From assembly GCF_001890925.1 (NCBI RefSeq), contig NZ_MLCB01000143.1, forward strand, positions 32,941 to 96,940: a DNA stretch of 64,000 bases, in the 5' to 3' direction. The position numbers and the translations under genes were made by a program. The stretch is from Planktotalea frisia. GTDB taxonomy: Bacteria > Pseudomonadota > Alphaproteobacteria > Rhodobacterales > Rhodobacteraceae. Under the pieces are notes generated by a model. That model did not search any database. It was not told where the DNA came from and saw only the letters and a program-made list of their open reading frames with translations. Below are positions 8,636 to 17,423 of this stretch, piece by piece. Each line of letters begins with the position of its first letter. The stretch's first letter is position 1.

Positions 8636-9214
8636 ATGATTGTTCTCGGCTTTGATACGAGTGCAGCGCACGTAGCGGCAGCGCTTTTGCGAGACGGCGA
8701 AATTATTGCAACCGCGCGGGAAGAGATGTCGCGCGGACAAGCGGAGCGCCTGATGGTGTTGCTTGAAGAACTCTTGGCACAAAACACTCATGTATGGAGC
8801 GATCTTGACGCCATTGGCGTCGGCGTGGGCCCTGGAAATTTCACAGGCATCCGTGTGTCTGTCAGTGCCGCGCGCGGTCTTGCGCTGGGGCTGGGGATCC
8901 CTGCAATTGGGGTGAACCGGTTTGATGTGATTAAGTCAGCGTTTGGTGAGGCTGGCGTGCCTTGCGTTTCTGCTCCGCAAGACAAGGTTTATGTCAAAGA
9001 GACCGATAAAGAGCCGCGCTTGATTGCGCTTGATCACGCGCAAATGCTCGGCCAGCCGCTTGTGTTTGAGCCCGAAGACTTCAACCCTGCAGCAACAATC
9101 GCAAGACTTGCGGCGATGCAGATTGGTGAAGCACATCCAAGGCCCGCGCCGCTCTACATCAAGTCCGCAGATGCGGCCCCAGCGCGCGATGCACCGCCAC
9201 GGATTGTGCCGTGA
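8636..9214 (+). CDS. tsaB: tRNA threonylcarbamoyladenosine biosynthesis protein TsaB
   Basis: Inactive ASKHA-fold partner of TsaD needed for t6A modification of ANN-decoding tRNAs. It has 192 residues, opens with IVLGFDTSAAHVAAALL, and carries the family block GVGVGPGNFTGIRVSVSAARGLALGLGIP. The start is ATG 8636; a TTG two codons earlier is a less likely alternative. The following gene starts within its stop codon (GTGA), the common tsaB-rimI pairing. Confidence 0.9.
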   Translation: MIVLGFDTSAAHVAAALLRDGEIIATAREEMSRGQAERLMVLLEELLAQNTHVWSDLDAIGVGVGPGNFTGIRVSVSAARGLALGLGIPAIGVNRFDVIKSAFGEAGVPCVSAPQDKVYVKETDKEPRLIALDHAQMLGQPLVFEPEDFNPAATIARLAAMQIGEAHPRPAPLYIKSADAAPARDAPPRIVP

Positions 9215-9615
9215 CGCCAATCGAACTGGAAGTTTTGCACGCAAAAGCGAGTGAAAGCCCTTGGAGCGCGCGCAGTTTTGAACAGCAACTTGCGCAACCC
9301 GGTGCAATTTTGGCGACGTATCCGCATGCGTTTGCCCTTGGTTGTGTAACGTTGGACGAAGCCGAATTGTTGCAAATCGCGACTGATCCTTCATATCAAC
9401 GTAAGGGATGCGGGCGCATGATGCTGGATCAATTCGAAACTCTTGCACGTGAACGCGACTGCACGCGACTGCTGCTTGAGGTGGCCGCGCACAACGCTCC
9501 GGCAATTGCGCTCTACACTAAAGCGGGTTGGCAACTCGACGGGGTGCGTGCGAAATATTACCGCCTTAAAAACGGGCAACGTGCTGATGCTTTGCTCATG
9601 TCGAAAAGCATCTGA
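9211..9615 (+). CDS. rimI: GNAT acetyltransferase, RimI-like
   Basis: A 134-residue GNAT protein with GTG start overlapping the tsaB stop. The acetyl-CoA loop reads IATDPSYQRKGCGRMMLDQF, and EVAAHNAPAIALYTKAGW is the typical RimI C-terminal block. RimI acetylates the N-terminal alanine of ribosomal protein S18; pairing with tsaB supports this assignment, but other N-terminal substrates are possible. Confidence 0.8.
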   Translation: MTPIELEVLHAKASESPWSARSFEQQLAQPGAILATYPHAFALGCVTLDEAELLQIATDPSYQRKGCGRMMLDQFETLARERDCTRLLLEVAAHNAPAIALYTKAGWQLDGVRAKYYRLKNGQRADALLMSKSI

Positions 9616-9627
9616 AAAAAGATGCTT
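9606..9627 (+). terminator. weak hairpin overlapping the rimI stop
   Basis: AAGCATC and GATGCTT arms with an 8-base loop that holds the rimI stop codon. No T-run follows, so termination is uncertain. Confidence 0.35.
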
Positions 9628-9699
9628 CGGCCCTGCATCCACTGACGTTAAGTCAAGACCAACAGACGCTCTCTGCCAATCAAAAACATTAAGAATCGG

Positions 9700-9728
9700 T
9701 TGACCCCGTCCGCTCTGTGCGCCCTAAT
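9700..9728 (+). promoter_or_regulatory. promoter of the nucleoside transporter operon
   Basis: TTGACC at 9700-9705, an exact 17-bp spacer, and CCTAAT at 9723-9728. It lies about 90 bp upstream of the binding-protein start in the only large gap of this region. Confidence 0.55.
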
Positions 9729-9763
9729 CCCGCAATGAGCGCGCGACCTCTCGCGCACGGTGT

Positions 9764-9784
9764 GAATTGGCCTGTTACCAATTC
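9764..9784. promoter_or_regulatory. inverted repeat, possible operator, in the transporter leader
   Basis: GAATTGG-N7-CCAATTC is a perfect 7-bp dyad located some 36 bp after the predicted -10 and 35 bp before the start codon. Position and symmetry suit a repressor operator; the regulator is unknown. The AATTGG/CCAATT halves recall GntR-family sites, which is only a resemblance. Confidence 0.45.
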
Positions 9785-9818
9785 AACGCCCTCACACAAA
9801 AACAACTGGGAGACTTCA

Positions 9819-10814
9819 ATGTCTGTAATGCACAAAATTCTAGGCGGCGCTGCTGCTCTGGCACTTTCAGCCGGAACGCTCGTCGCTGAGCCTGCGATGA
9901 TCTTCGATCTTGGTGGCAAGTTCGACAAATCCTTTAACGAATCCGCGTTTGCTGGCGCGCAGCGTTGGGCAGAAGAAACAGGCGGCACATTCCGCGAGAT
10001 CGAGCTTCAGTCTGAAGCTCAGCGTGAGCAAGCACTGCGTCGTTTCGCAGAAGCAGGTTCTAACCCGATCGTCATGACCGGTTTCGCCTTTGGCAACGTT
10101 TTGGCTGAAGTTGCGCCTGACTATCCTGACACTAAGTTCGCGATCATCGACATGGTTGTTGATCAGCCAAACGTGCGCTCTGTTGTTTTCAACGAGCATG
10201 AGGGTTCCTACCTCGTCGGCATGATGGCTGCGATGGCGTCCAAGTCCAACACAGTTGGCTTCATTGGCGGCATGGACATCCCACTGATCCGCAAGTTCGC
10301 TTGTGGCTACGCACAGGGTGTCATGGCGGCAAACGCAGACGCGACAGTTGTTGCAAACATGACAGGCACGACACCTGCAGCTTGGAATGATCCGGTAAAG
10401 GGTTCCGAGTTGACGAAAGCACAGATCAGCCAAGGCGCGGACGTTGTGTATGCAGCGGCAGGCGGCACAGGCGTTGGTGTTCTTCAAACAGCAGCGGATG
10501 AGGGCATCTTGTCCATTGGCGTCGATTCCAACCAGAACTACCTGCACCCGGGCAAAGTTCTGACATCCATGATGAAGCGTGTTGATAACGCTGTGTATCA
10601 GGCAATGACAGACGGTCCTGACATGGAAACAGGCTTTAACGTCATGGGTATCGCCAATGGCGGCATCGGTTACGCGATGGATGAGAACAACGCGTCCCTC
10701 GTGTCTGCTGACATGCAGAAAATGGTTGATGATGCGGCTGCGAAGATCTCTTCCGGCGAGCTGATGGTCCACGACTACATGTCCGACGACAGCTGCCCAG
10801 CGCTAAGCTTCTAA
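9819..10814 (+). CDS. BMP-family ABC transporter substrate-binding protein (nucleoside uptake)
   Basis: A 331-residue periplasmic protein of the Bmp/PnrA family that binds purine or other nucleosides for import. A Sec signal peptide is evident (MSVMHKILGGAAALALSAGT, cleavage near AEPA). No lipobox cysteine is present, so it is soluble rather than a lipoprotein. FDLGGKFDKSFNESAFAGAQRWAEE is the family N-terminal block. GGGAG lies 6 bases before the start. A strong terminator follows, which would keep this gene's mRNA more abundant than the downstream ATPase and permeases. Confidence 0.9.
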   Translation: MSVMHKILGGAAALALSAGTLVAEPAMIFDLGGKFDKSFNESAFAGAQRWAEETGGTFREIELQSEAQREQALRRFAEAGSNPIVMTGFAFGNVLAEVAPDYPDTKFAIIDMVVDQPNVRSVVFNEHEGSYLVGMMAAMASKSNTVGFIGGMDIPLIRKFACGYAQGVMAANADATVVANMTGTTPAAWNDPVKGSELTKAQISQGADVVYAAAGGTGVGVLQTAADEGILSIGVDSNQNYLHPGKVLTSMMKRVDNAVYQAMTDGPDMETGFNVMGIANGGIGYAMDENNASLVSADMQKMVDDAAAKISSGELMVHDYMSDDSCPALSF

Positions 10815-10837
10815 GCTTAACTGGTACGCAAGACTAG

Positions 10838-10870
10838 AAAGGCCGCGCACAAAAGTGGCGCGGCCTTTTT
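10838..10870 (+). terminator. terminator/attenuator after the binding-protein gene
   Basis: GGCCGCGC and GCGCGGCC arms with a 9-base loop, extended by AAA/TTT pairs and ending in TTTTT. It lies within the presumed transporter operon and so may act as a partial terminator. Confidence 0.85.
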
Positions 10871-10897
10871 GATTTATACGATTTTGGGAGAGATCAG

Positions 10898-11263
10898 ATG
10901 AGCGACAGCATAACCACATTTTTCGAGGCTTGGGGCATGAGCGATGACGCGCCACGTGCCGAGGCAATTGCCGCTGCATTCACTGCGGATGGTACATATG
11001 CTGACCCGCGTTCTCCTGAAGCGCTTTCAGGCCCAGCGGCGATAGCGGGCTACGTCAACATGTTCAGCGCAGGTGCGCCCGGATGGACAGCTAAGGTCGT
11101 AAACCTCAGCACGATCGGGAACAGTCACCGCGCGACAGTCGCGTTTGGCGGTATGGGGCCGGACGGCAAAGAAATGGTGCAGCACGGCCAGTATTTCGCG
11201 GACATGGACGGCGACAAAATCGCGCGCATGATCGGCTTTGTTGGCACTGGAGCACCAGAGTAA
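10898..11263 (+). CDS. SnoaL/NTF2-like fold protein of unknown function
   Basis: A 121-residue protein whose pattern (TTFFEAWGMSDDAPRAEAIAAAFTADGTYADP at the start, later a HGQYFADMDGDKIARM strand) fits the NTF2-like cone fold. The start is preceded by GGGAGAG. It sits between the terminator and the ABC ATPase gene, overlapping the latter's start by one base. No catalytic role can be assigned; a link to nucleoside metabolism is suggested only by position. Confidence 0.65.
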   Translation: MSDSITTFFEAWGMSDDAPRAEAIAAAFTADGTYADPRSPEALSGPAAIAGYVNMFSAGAPGWTAKVVNLSTIGNSHRATVAFGGMGPDGKEMVQHGQYFADMDGDKIARMIGFVGTGAPE

Positions 11264-12810
11264 TGAACACTGCCGCCGACATTTCTCCAGCCATTGAACT
11301 CAAAGGGATTTCCAAGGCGTTTGGACCTGTTCAAGCCAACAAAGATATCTCCATCCGCGTGATGCCCGGTACGATCCACGGGATTATCGGTGAAAATGGC
11401 GCGGGCAAATCAACGCTGATGAGCATCCTTTATGGCTTTTACAAAGCGGATAAGGGCGAGATTTTTATTAGCGGCAAAAAGACTTTGATCCCTGACAGCC
11501 AAGCGGCGATTGCAGCGGGGATCGGAATGGTGTTCCAGCACTTCAAACTGGTCGAAAATTTCACGGTGCTTGAGAATATCATCTTAGGTGCAGAAGACGG
11601 CGCAATGTTGCGGCCATCCCTCGCGAAAGCGCGCCAGTCGTTGACGGACTTGGCGTCTGAGTACGGCTTGGACGTTGATCCTGACGCGATTGTCGAAAAC
11701 CTGAGCGTGGGCCATCAGCAGCGTGTCGAAATCCTCAAAGCGCTCTATCGCCAAGCGGATATTTTGATCCTTGATGAACCCACAGGCGTGTTGACCCCTG
11801 CCGAAGCGGACCAATTGTTCCGCATCCTGAACCGTTTGCGCGAAGAGGGTAAGACGATCATCCTGATCACCCACAAGCTGCGCGAGATCATGGATACGAC
11901 CGACACAGTGAGCGTCATGCGTCGTGGTGAAATGACGGCAACTGTGAAGACGTCTGAGACCTCCCCTGCTGGATTGGCAGAGTTGATGGTGGGCCGTAAG
12001 GTGTTGTTGCAAGTGGACAAAGTCCCTGCGACCCCAAAACAGACAGTGCTCGAAGTTGAGAACTTGCGCGTTGTAGACGAAAAAGGTGTTGAGCGGGTCA
12101 AAGGCATTTCGCTCGATGTGAAAGCGGGTGAAATCCTTGGGATCGCGGGTGTTGCGGGCAACGGCCAATCTGAGCTGCTCGAAGTGCTCGGCGGGATCAC
12201 TTCCGGTACAGGCGTTATTCGCGTGAATGGGCAAGACATTGATCTCACTGGCAATTCCTCTGACGGGCAATCCCGCCGAGCGCGCGGCATTGCGCATGTG
12301 CCAGAGGATCGTCAACGCGAAGGTCTGATCATGGATTTCATGGCTTGGGAAAACACCGCTTTTGGCTATCACCGTGATCCTGCCTATCAATCGGGTATCT
12401 TGATGAATAACGCCGCGATTCGCGCAGATACCGAAGGCAAGATGCAGCGCTTTGATGTGCGGCCACCTAATCCGAAGCTCACCGCCAAGAATTTCTCTGG
12501 CGGCAATCAACAAAAGATTGTTTTAGCGCGAGAGATCGAACGCAATCCTGATTTGCTTCTGATCGGTCAACCCACACGCGGAGTCGATATTGGTGCGATT
12601 GAGTTTATCCACCAACAGATCGTCGCTCTGCGCGATCAAGGTAAGGCCATTTTGCTGGTCTCTGTCGAGCTTGATGAAATTTTCGCTTTGTCCGACCGCA
12701 TTGCCGTGATGTTCGATGGGCAACTTATGGGCTTTCGTGATCCTGCAAAAACTGATGAAAAAGAGCTGGGTCTGATGATGGCCGGTGTCGTTGAAGAGGA
12801 AGCTGCATAA
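11263..12810 (+). CDS. nucleoside ABC transporter ATP-binding protein (two ABC domains)
   Basis: A 515-residue ATPase with tandem ABC domains, as in sugar and BMP-type nucleoside importers (YufO/NupA class). The first domain has Walker A GENGAGKST, signature LSVGHQQRVEIL and Walker B ILILDEPTGVL. The second has the typically degenerate Walker A GVAGNGQSE and signature FSGGNQQKIVLAREI. It energises the two permeases that follow; the last base pairs overlap with the next start. Confidence 0.9.
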   Translation: MNTAADISPAIELKGISKAFGPVQANKDISIRVMPGTIHGIIGENGAGKSTLMSILYGFYKADKGEIFISGKKTLIPDSQAAIAAGIGMVFQHFKLVENFTVLENIILGAEDGAMLRPSLAKARQSLTDLASEYGLDVDPDAIVENLSVGHQQRVEILKALYRQADILILDEPTGVLTPAEADQLFRILNRLREEGKTIILITHKLREIMDTTDTVSVMRRGEMTATVKTSETSPAGLAELMVGRKVLLQVDKVPATPKQTVLEVENLRVVDEKGVERVKGISLDVKAGEILGIAGVAGNGQSELLEVLGGITSGTGVIRVNGQDIDLTGNSSDGQSRRARGIAHVPEDRQREGLIMDFMAWENTAFGYHRDPAYQSGILMNNAAIRADTEGKMQRFDVRPPNPKLTAKNFSGGNQQKIVLAREIERNPDLLLIGQPTRGVDIGAIEFIHQQIVALRDQGKAILLVSVELDEIFALSDRIAVMFDGQLMGFRDPAKTDEKELGLMMAGVVEEEAA

Positions 12811-13904
12811 TGGAAAAAATGCCAGCATGGGCCGACGCGGTCCTCGTTCCGATTATCTCGCTATTGCTTGCCGCAATTCTCTCTGCGCTTGTGATTGTGG
12901 CTATTGGGGAAGATCCTGTCGCAGCTGTCAAATTGATGGTGCAAGGCTCACTCGGGAGCACTTACGGCTGGGGCTACACGCTCTATTATGCGACGAACTT
13001 TATGTTCACCGGCCTTGCCGTCGCAGTCGCGTTCCATGCGCGCATGTTCAACATCGGCGGTGAAGGGCAAGCGATGCTCGGCGGACTTGGTGTCGCCGTT
13101 GTCTGCCTGTACATGCCGTGGCCGCATTGGTCCTTGGCGCTTATCTTTGCGACCCTTTCGGCTGCTGCCTTCGGTGCGGCTTGGGCGTTTTTGCCCGCGT
13201 ATTTACAAGCAAAGCGCGGCAGTCATATCGTGATTACCACGATCATGTTTAACTTCATCGCCGCCGCTTTGCTTAACTACTTGCTGGTTAATGTCATGCG
13301 CCCGAAAGGGTCGATGGACCCCGCGACTGCTAAGTTTCCTGAGACGACGCATCTGCCAACGCTGCACGATATCTTGGAACCTTTCGGTATCGCGTTTTCC
13401 AAAGCGGCCCCTGCGAATGTTTCGCTCATTGTAGCAATTATCGCCTGCGTTGCGGTCTACTTCCTGATCTGGCGCACCCGTCTTGGCTATGAAATCCGCG
13501 CATTCGGGCACTCTGAATCTGGTGCGAAGTATGCAGGTATCAGCCCAGTCAAAATCACAGTTGTCGCGATGCTCATTTCAGGCGGACTAGCTGGCATGAT
13601 GGCAATCAACAATGTCATGGGGGAAGGCGAACGACTGATCATGAACTCGACTGAAGGGGCGGGTTTCATCGGAATCGCTGTGGCACTCATGGGACGTTCA
13701 CATCCCTTTGGCGTGTTCCTAGCCGCGATTTTGTTCGGTTTTCTGTACCAAGGTGGCGCAGAACTGGCGCTTTGGACATCCATTCCGCGCGAGTTGATCG
13801 TCGTGATCCAAGCGCTGGTCATCCTGTTTACCGGCGCGCTTGATAATATGGTGCGCATGCCGCTCGAGAAGCTCTTTCTGATGTTTAGAAAGGGAGATGC
13901 ATGA
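12810..13904 (+). CDS. nucleoside ABC transporter permease 1
   Basis: A 364-residue membrane protein of the BPD_transp_2 family (YufP/NupB-like), with about 8-10 hydrophobic spans. The block FHARMFNIGGEGQAMLGGLG and the later RLGYEIRAFGHSESGAKYAGI with GEGERLIMNSTEGAGFIGIAVALMG are family signatures. It starts within the ATPase stop and overlaps the second permease by 4 bases. Confidence 0.9.
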   Translation: MEKMPAWADAVLVPIISLLLAAILSALVIVAIGEDPVAAVKLMVQGSLGSTYGWGYTLYYATNFMFTGLAVAVAFHARMFNIGGEGQAMLGGLGVAVVCLYMPWPHWSLALIFATLSAAAFGAAWAFLPAYLQAKRGSHIVITTIMFNFIAAALLNYLLVNVMRPKGSMDPATAKFPETTHLPTLHDILEPFGIAFSKAAPANVSLIVAIIACVAVYFLIWRTRLGYEIRAFGHSESGAKYAGISPVKITVVAMLISGGLAGMMAINNVMGEGERLIMNSTEGAGFIGIAVALMGRSHPFGVFLAAILFGFLYQGGAELALWTSIPRELIVVIQALVILFTGALDNMVRMPLEKLFLMFRKGDA

Positions 13905-14869
13905 TGGATTTTCTCACCATTATCCAAGTGCTCGATAGCACTGTTCGTCTTGCGACCCCTCTTTTGCTCGCTTGTCTCGCAGGGCTATTTTCTGAGCGCG
14001 CAGGCATCTTCGACATTGGCTTAGAGGGTAAAATGCTCGCAGCCGCGTTCTTCTCTGCTGCGATTGCGGCAATGACAGGCTCTGTCTGGCTTGGCTTGCT
14101 CGCAGGTATCGCGGCGTCGCTTTTCCTGTCTGGTATTCACGGCCTCGCTTCGATCACGTTTCGCGGCAACCAACTGATTTCCGGCGTTGCGATCAACTTC
14201 CTTGCCGCTGGTATGACCGTTTTGATTGCACAAAGCTGGTTCAAACAGGGCGGGCGCACGCCGTCGCTGATGAGTGAAGGCCGTTTCAATCCAATCGAGC
14301 TGCCATTTGCAGAAGCGCTCAGCGATGTTCCATTCCTTGGCCCGATCTATTCAGAACTGATTTCCGGTCATTCCATCCTCGTCTACGTTGCTCTCGCTGC
14401 TGTGCCTGCAACATGGTGGATCCTGTTTCGCACGCGTTTTGGCCTGCGTCTGCGCGCGGTTGGTGAAAACCCCGCGGCGGTTGATACCGCTGGTGTGTCG
14501 GTAGTTGGCCTGCGTTTTGCTGCGGTGGCGATCTGTGGTGTACTTTGTGGCATCGCAGGAGCCTATCTGGCCACTGGACTGCAAGCGGGTTTTGTCAAAG
14601 ACATGACGGCAGGTCGTGGCTTCATCGCGCTTGCGGCGCTGATCTTCGCAAAATGGCGTCCTTGGTATGCGCTGAGCGCCTGCCTGCTCTTTGGCTTCTT
14701 GCAGGCCATCGCCTTGCGCTATCAAAATATTGATCTCGGTGCATTTACAGTGCCTGTTCAAGTCATGGATGCCCTGCCCTACATCTTAACAGTGGTGATC
14801 CTTGCGGGTTTCGTGGGCAAGGCGGTTCCCCCCCGTGCAGGCGGAGAGCCCTATGTAAAAGAGCGCTAA
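13901..14869 (+). CDS. nucleoside ABC transporter permease 2
   Basis: A 322-residue BPD_transp_2 membrane protein (YufQ/NupC-like). FSERAGIFDIGLEGKMLAAAFFSA is the partner of the equivalent block in permease 1, and RTRFGLRLRAVGENPAAVDTAGVSV matches the cytoplasmic loop. Last gene of the transporter operon, so the complex is binding protein plus heterodimeric permease plus double ATPase. Confidence 0.9.
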   Translation: MMDFLTIIQVLDSTVRLATPLLLACLAGLFSERAGIFDIGLEGKMLAAAFFSAAIAAMTGSVWLGLLAGIAASLFLSGIHGLASITFRGNQLISGVAINFLAAGMTVLIAQSWFKQGGRTPSLMSEGRFNPIELPFAEALSDVPFLGPIYSELISGHSILVYVALAAVPATWWILFRTRFGLRLRAVGENPAAVDTAGVSVVGLRFAAVAICGVLCGIAGAYLATGLQAGFVKDMTAGRGFIALAALIFAKWRPWYALSACLLFGFLQAIALRYQNIDLGAFTVPVQVMDALPYILTVVILAGFVGKAVPPRAGGEPYVKER

Positions 14870-14960
14870 TAGGTCCAGTTCAACGAGAAACATCAGTCCT
14901 AAAGCGAGTGAACCTTTGAGCTGACTTGCCAAGGGCTGGTTCATGGGTTTAAGGAGCCTC

Positions 14961-15878
14961 ATGCAAATATACCTTCCCATCGCCGAAGTTTCGGTAAACG
15001 CGTTTCTCCTTTTGGGTCTCGGCGGGATTGTGGGCATTCTGTCAGGTATGTTTGGCGTCGGTGGCGGCTTTTTAATGACGCCGCTGTTGTTTTTTATTGG
15101 CATCCCGCCTGCGGTTGCTGTTGCGACAGAAGCCAACCAGATCGTTGCATCCTCATTCTCTGGCGTGCTCGCGCATGTGAAACGCAAGACCGTTGATTTC
15201 AGGATGGGAACTGTCCTTTTGATAGGCGGCCTTGTGGGCGCTGCTTTGGGCGTTCTGGTCTTCAACTATTTGAAAGCACAGGGCCAAGTCGATCTGCTTG
15301 TCAAACTCTGCTATGTGCTTTTTTTAGGCATTATTGGCGCTTTGATGTTCGTCGAGAGCCTGAATGCGATCCGCAAATCCAAAAAACCGGGCAAAGCGCC
15401 AAAGCGCAAGCAGCGCGGCTGGATTCATGCACTGCCTTTCAAGATGCGCTTTCGCACCTCCGGACTCTACATCTCCGTCATTCCACCCCTAATCGTGGGT
15501 GTCGCTGTTGGTGTTTTGGCAGCGATCATGGGTGTCGGCGGTGGTTTCATTATGGTTCCCGCGATGATCTATCTGCTTGGCATGCCGACGAAAGTTGTCG
15601 TTGGAACCTCGCTTTTTCAGATCATCTTTGTCACCGCATTTACCACGCTCTTGCACGCGACAACCAACTTCACCGTTGATATGGTGCTCGCGGTTCTTTT
15701 GCTCGTTGGCGGTGTTTTTGGCGCGCAAGTCGGTACGCGTATCGGCACCAAGCTTAAAGCTGAACAACTCCGCATCCTGCTCGCCATCATGGTGCTTGCG
15801 GTCTGTGGCAAGCTTGCATTCGACCTCCTTGTGATGCCGTCTGAGCTTTACTCGCTCGGCGCGGCGGGGGGCCACTGA
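14961..15878 (+). CDS. TauE/SafE-family anion transporter
   Basis: A 305-residue membrane protein with duplicated halves each bearing the glycine-rich family motif (GMFGVGGGFLMTPLL and AAIMGVGGGFIMVPAM). The family exports sulfite, sulfoacetate and related organosulfur anions. I placed the start at 14961 because AAGGAG precedes it at 4 bases; an ATG at 14943 is a weaker alternative. The stop overlaps the next gene by one base. Substrate not determined. Confidence 0.85.
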   Translation: MQIYLPIAEVSVNAFLLLGLGGIVGILSGMFGVGGGFLMTPLLFFIGIPPAVAVATEANQIVASSFSGVLAHVKRKTVDFRMGTVLLIGGLVGAALGVLVFNYLKAQGQVDLLVKLCYVLFLGIIGALMFVESLNAIRKSKKPGKAPKRKQRGWIHALPFKMRFRTSGLYISVIPPLIVGVAVGVLAAIMGVGGGFIMVPAMIYLLGMPTKVVVGTSLFQIIFVTAFTTLLHATTNFTVDMVLAVLLLVGGVFGAQVGTRIGTKLKAEQLRILLAIMVLAVCGKLAFDLLVMPSELYSLGAAGGH

Positions 15879-16636
15879 TGCTGCGTTTCATGGTCCTGTT
15901 TCTTGCGCTCGCTTTACCCGCAAAAGCGGAAGAAGTTGTGCTTGGCATGTCCCAAACCGAAGTCGCGATCACCGCGAATTTCGATGGCTCGGAAATCTTC
16001 ATCTTCGGGGCTGTTAAACGCGAAGAAGCGATCCCAGCAGGCGATCCGCTACAAGTAATCGTGGCGATCCAAGGCCCCTCCGAGCCACTCACGGTGCGCC
16101 GCAAAGAAAAACGTTTTGGCATTTGGATCAACACGGATTCCGTCGAAGTCGATGCTGCCCCCAGCTTTTATGCTGTCGCAACCAGCGCTCCTTTTGATGA
16201 AGTGCTTAGCTCGACTGAGGATTTGCGCTATAAAATCTCAATCCCCAGTGCGATCCGTTCTGTTGGTGCGCCAATGACGGTCGCTGATTCACAGAGCTTT
16301 ACCGAAGCCGTGATCCGCGTGCGCAAAGCCAACAAGCTGTTTCAATTGCTGGAAGGCGATGTCGAGTTCTCCGAAGAAACACTCTTTAAGACGTCCATCG
16401 CGATGCCAGCAAACCTGACCGAAGGCGAATATCGCACGCGCATCTACCTCACACGTTCAGGCAAAGTCGTCTCTGAGTATGAAACACTGATCGATGTGCG
16501 CAAAGTCGGGCTAGAACGTTGGCTCTACACACTTTCACGTCAGCAACCGCTTATCTACGGATTGCTCTCGCTTGCCATCGCAATCTTCTCCGGCTGGGCA
16601 GCTTCTGCGATCTTCACAGGTCTGCGCCGCAATTAG
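15878..16636 (+). CDS. TIGR02186-family (Alph_Pro_TM) membrane-anchored protein
   Basis: A 252-residue protein of an alphaproteobacterial family known only as TIGR02186. It has an N-terminal signal sequence (MLRFMVLFLALALPAKAEE), a beta-rich periplasmic region, and one C-terminal membrane span (LIYGLLSLAIAIFSGWAASAIF). It starts within the stop of the TauE/SafE gene. The coupling suggests it serves that transporter, but the role is unknown. Confidence 0.8.
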   Translation: MLRFMVLFLALALPAKAEEVVLGMSQTEVAITANFDGSEIFIFGAVKREEAIPAGDPLQVIVAIQGPSEPLTVRRKEKRFGIWINTDSVEVDAAPSFYAVATSAPFDEVLSSTEDLRYKISIPSAIRSVGAPMTVADSQSFTEAVIRVRKANKLFQLLEGDVEFSEETLFKTSIAMPANLTEGEYRTRIYLTRSGKVVSEYETLIDVRKVGLERWLYTLSRQQPLIYGLLSLAIAIFSGWAASAIFTGLRRN

Positions 16637-16700
16637 GCTTCATCTTTCCGAATAAACTTCGGGGGAGTCGGCAAGGCCGACGGGGGCTGGCCCCCTACCC
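16637..16700 (+). repeat. structured intergenic repeat, copy A
   Basis: Conserved box TTCATCTTTCC-N2-ATAAACTTCGG, then hairpin 1 (GTCGGC / GCCGAC, loop AAG) and hairpin 2 (GGGGGC / GCCCCC). It lies directly after the TIGR02186 gene and runs into the last codons of the convergent SDR gene, whose stop is inside the element. Three further copies are at 47961, 56783 and 59350. Confidence 0.8.
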
Positions 16701-17423
16701 ACGCCCGATAAAGGGCATCTTGCTCGCCATAATCGTCATAAACTGCACATTCGCTTCAGGCGGCAAATTCGCCATATGCAAAACCGCACGCGCCGCTTCA
16801 CCAACATCCATCGACGGCAATGGCTCAAAACCATTCATCGCACGGCGCTCATCCAACTCGGTCACCAAAGCTGTGCGTGCGTTGCCAATATCAATCTGTC
16901 CACAAGCGATATCATGCGCGCGTCCATCCAAAGACAACGTCTTTGTCATTCCCGTAATCGCGTGCTTTGTTGCTGTATAAGAAATCGAGTTTTCACGCGG
17001 GCTATGTGCTGAAATGGACCCGTTGTTGATGATCCGCCCACCCTTCGGGTCTTGTTTCTTCATTTGCCCGTAAGCCGCCTGCGCCGCCAAAAACATGCCA
17101 TGCAAATTCACATCAACCACTGCGCGCCAATCCGCATAGCTGATTTCATCAATTTCTGCCTGTTTGCCAAACATGCCCGCATTGTTGAACAAAACATCTA
17201 AACGACCTGCGACATCCGCAAAGCCTGCAACGGCCTCTTGTACCGCCAGTTCATCCGTCACATCCGCAGGCAGTGCGACTGCCGTGTCATAACGGGACGC
17301 GACATCCTCGAGCAGTTCTTCACGCCGCGCCAACAATCCAACGCACCAGCCCTCGTTCAGGAACAACTCAGCGGTCGCAAGACCAATGCCAGAACTCGCT
17401 CCAGTGATCAAAATACTCTTCAT
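16695..17423 (-). CDS. SDR-family oxidoreductase
   Basis: A 242-residue classical short-chain dehydrogenase/reductase. The cofactor loop TGASSGIGLA is at residues 7-16, NNAG follows mid-protein, and the catalytic Ser and YxxxK are in NNGSISAHS and SISYTATKHA. Substrate unknown. Its ATG overlaps the stop of the helicase gene (ATGA), so the two are likely co-transcribed. Confidence 0.85.
   Translation of the reverse strand: MKSILITGASSGIGLATAELFLNEGWCVGLLARREELLEDVASRYDTAVALPADVTDELAVQEAVAGFADVAGRLDVLFNNAGMFGKQAEIDEISYADWRAVVDVNLHGMFLAAQAAYGQMKKQDPKGGRIINNGSISAHSPRENSISYTATKHAITGMTKTLSLDGRAHDIACGQIDIGNARTALVTELDERRAMNGFEPLPSMDVGEAARAVLHMANLPPEANVQFMTIMASKMPFIGRG

Noticed and set aside
9867..10772. 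301-codon open frame on the minus strand
   Set aside because: It is fully antisense to the BMP substrate-binding protein, which has a signal peptide and family motifs. The antisense protein is Cys/His/Arg-rich with no recognisable domain.
11584..12513. 309-codon open frame opposite the nucleoside ABC ATPase
   Set aside because: It is a shadow of a strongly conserved gene; His/Arg-rich translation without domains.
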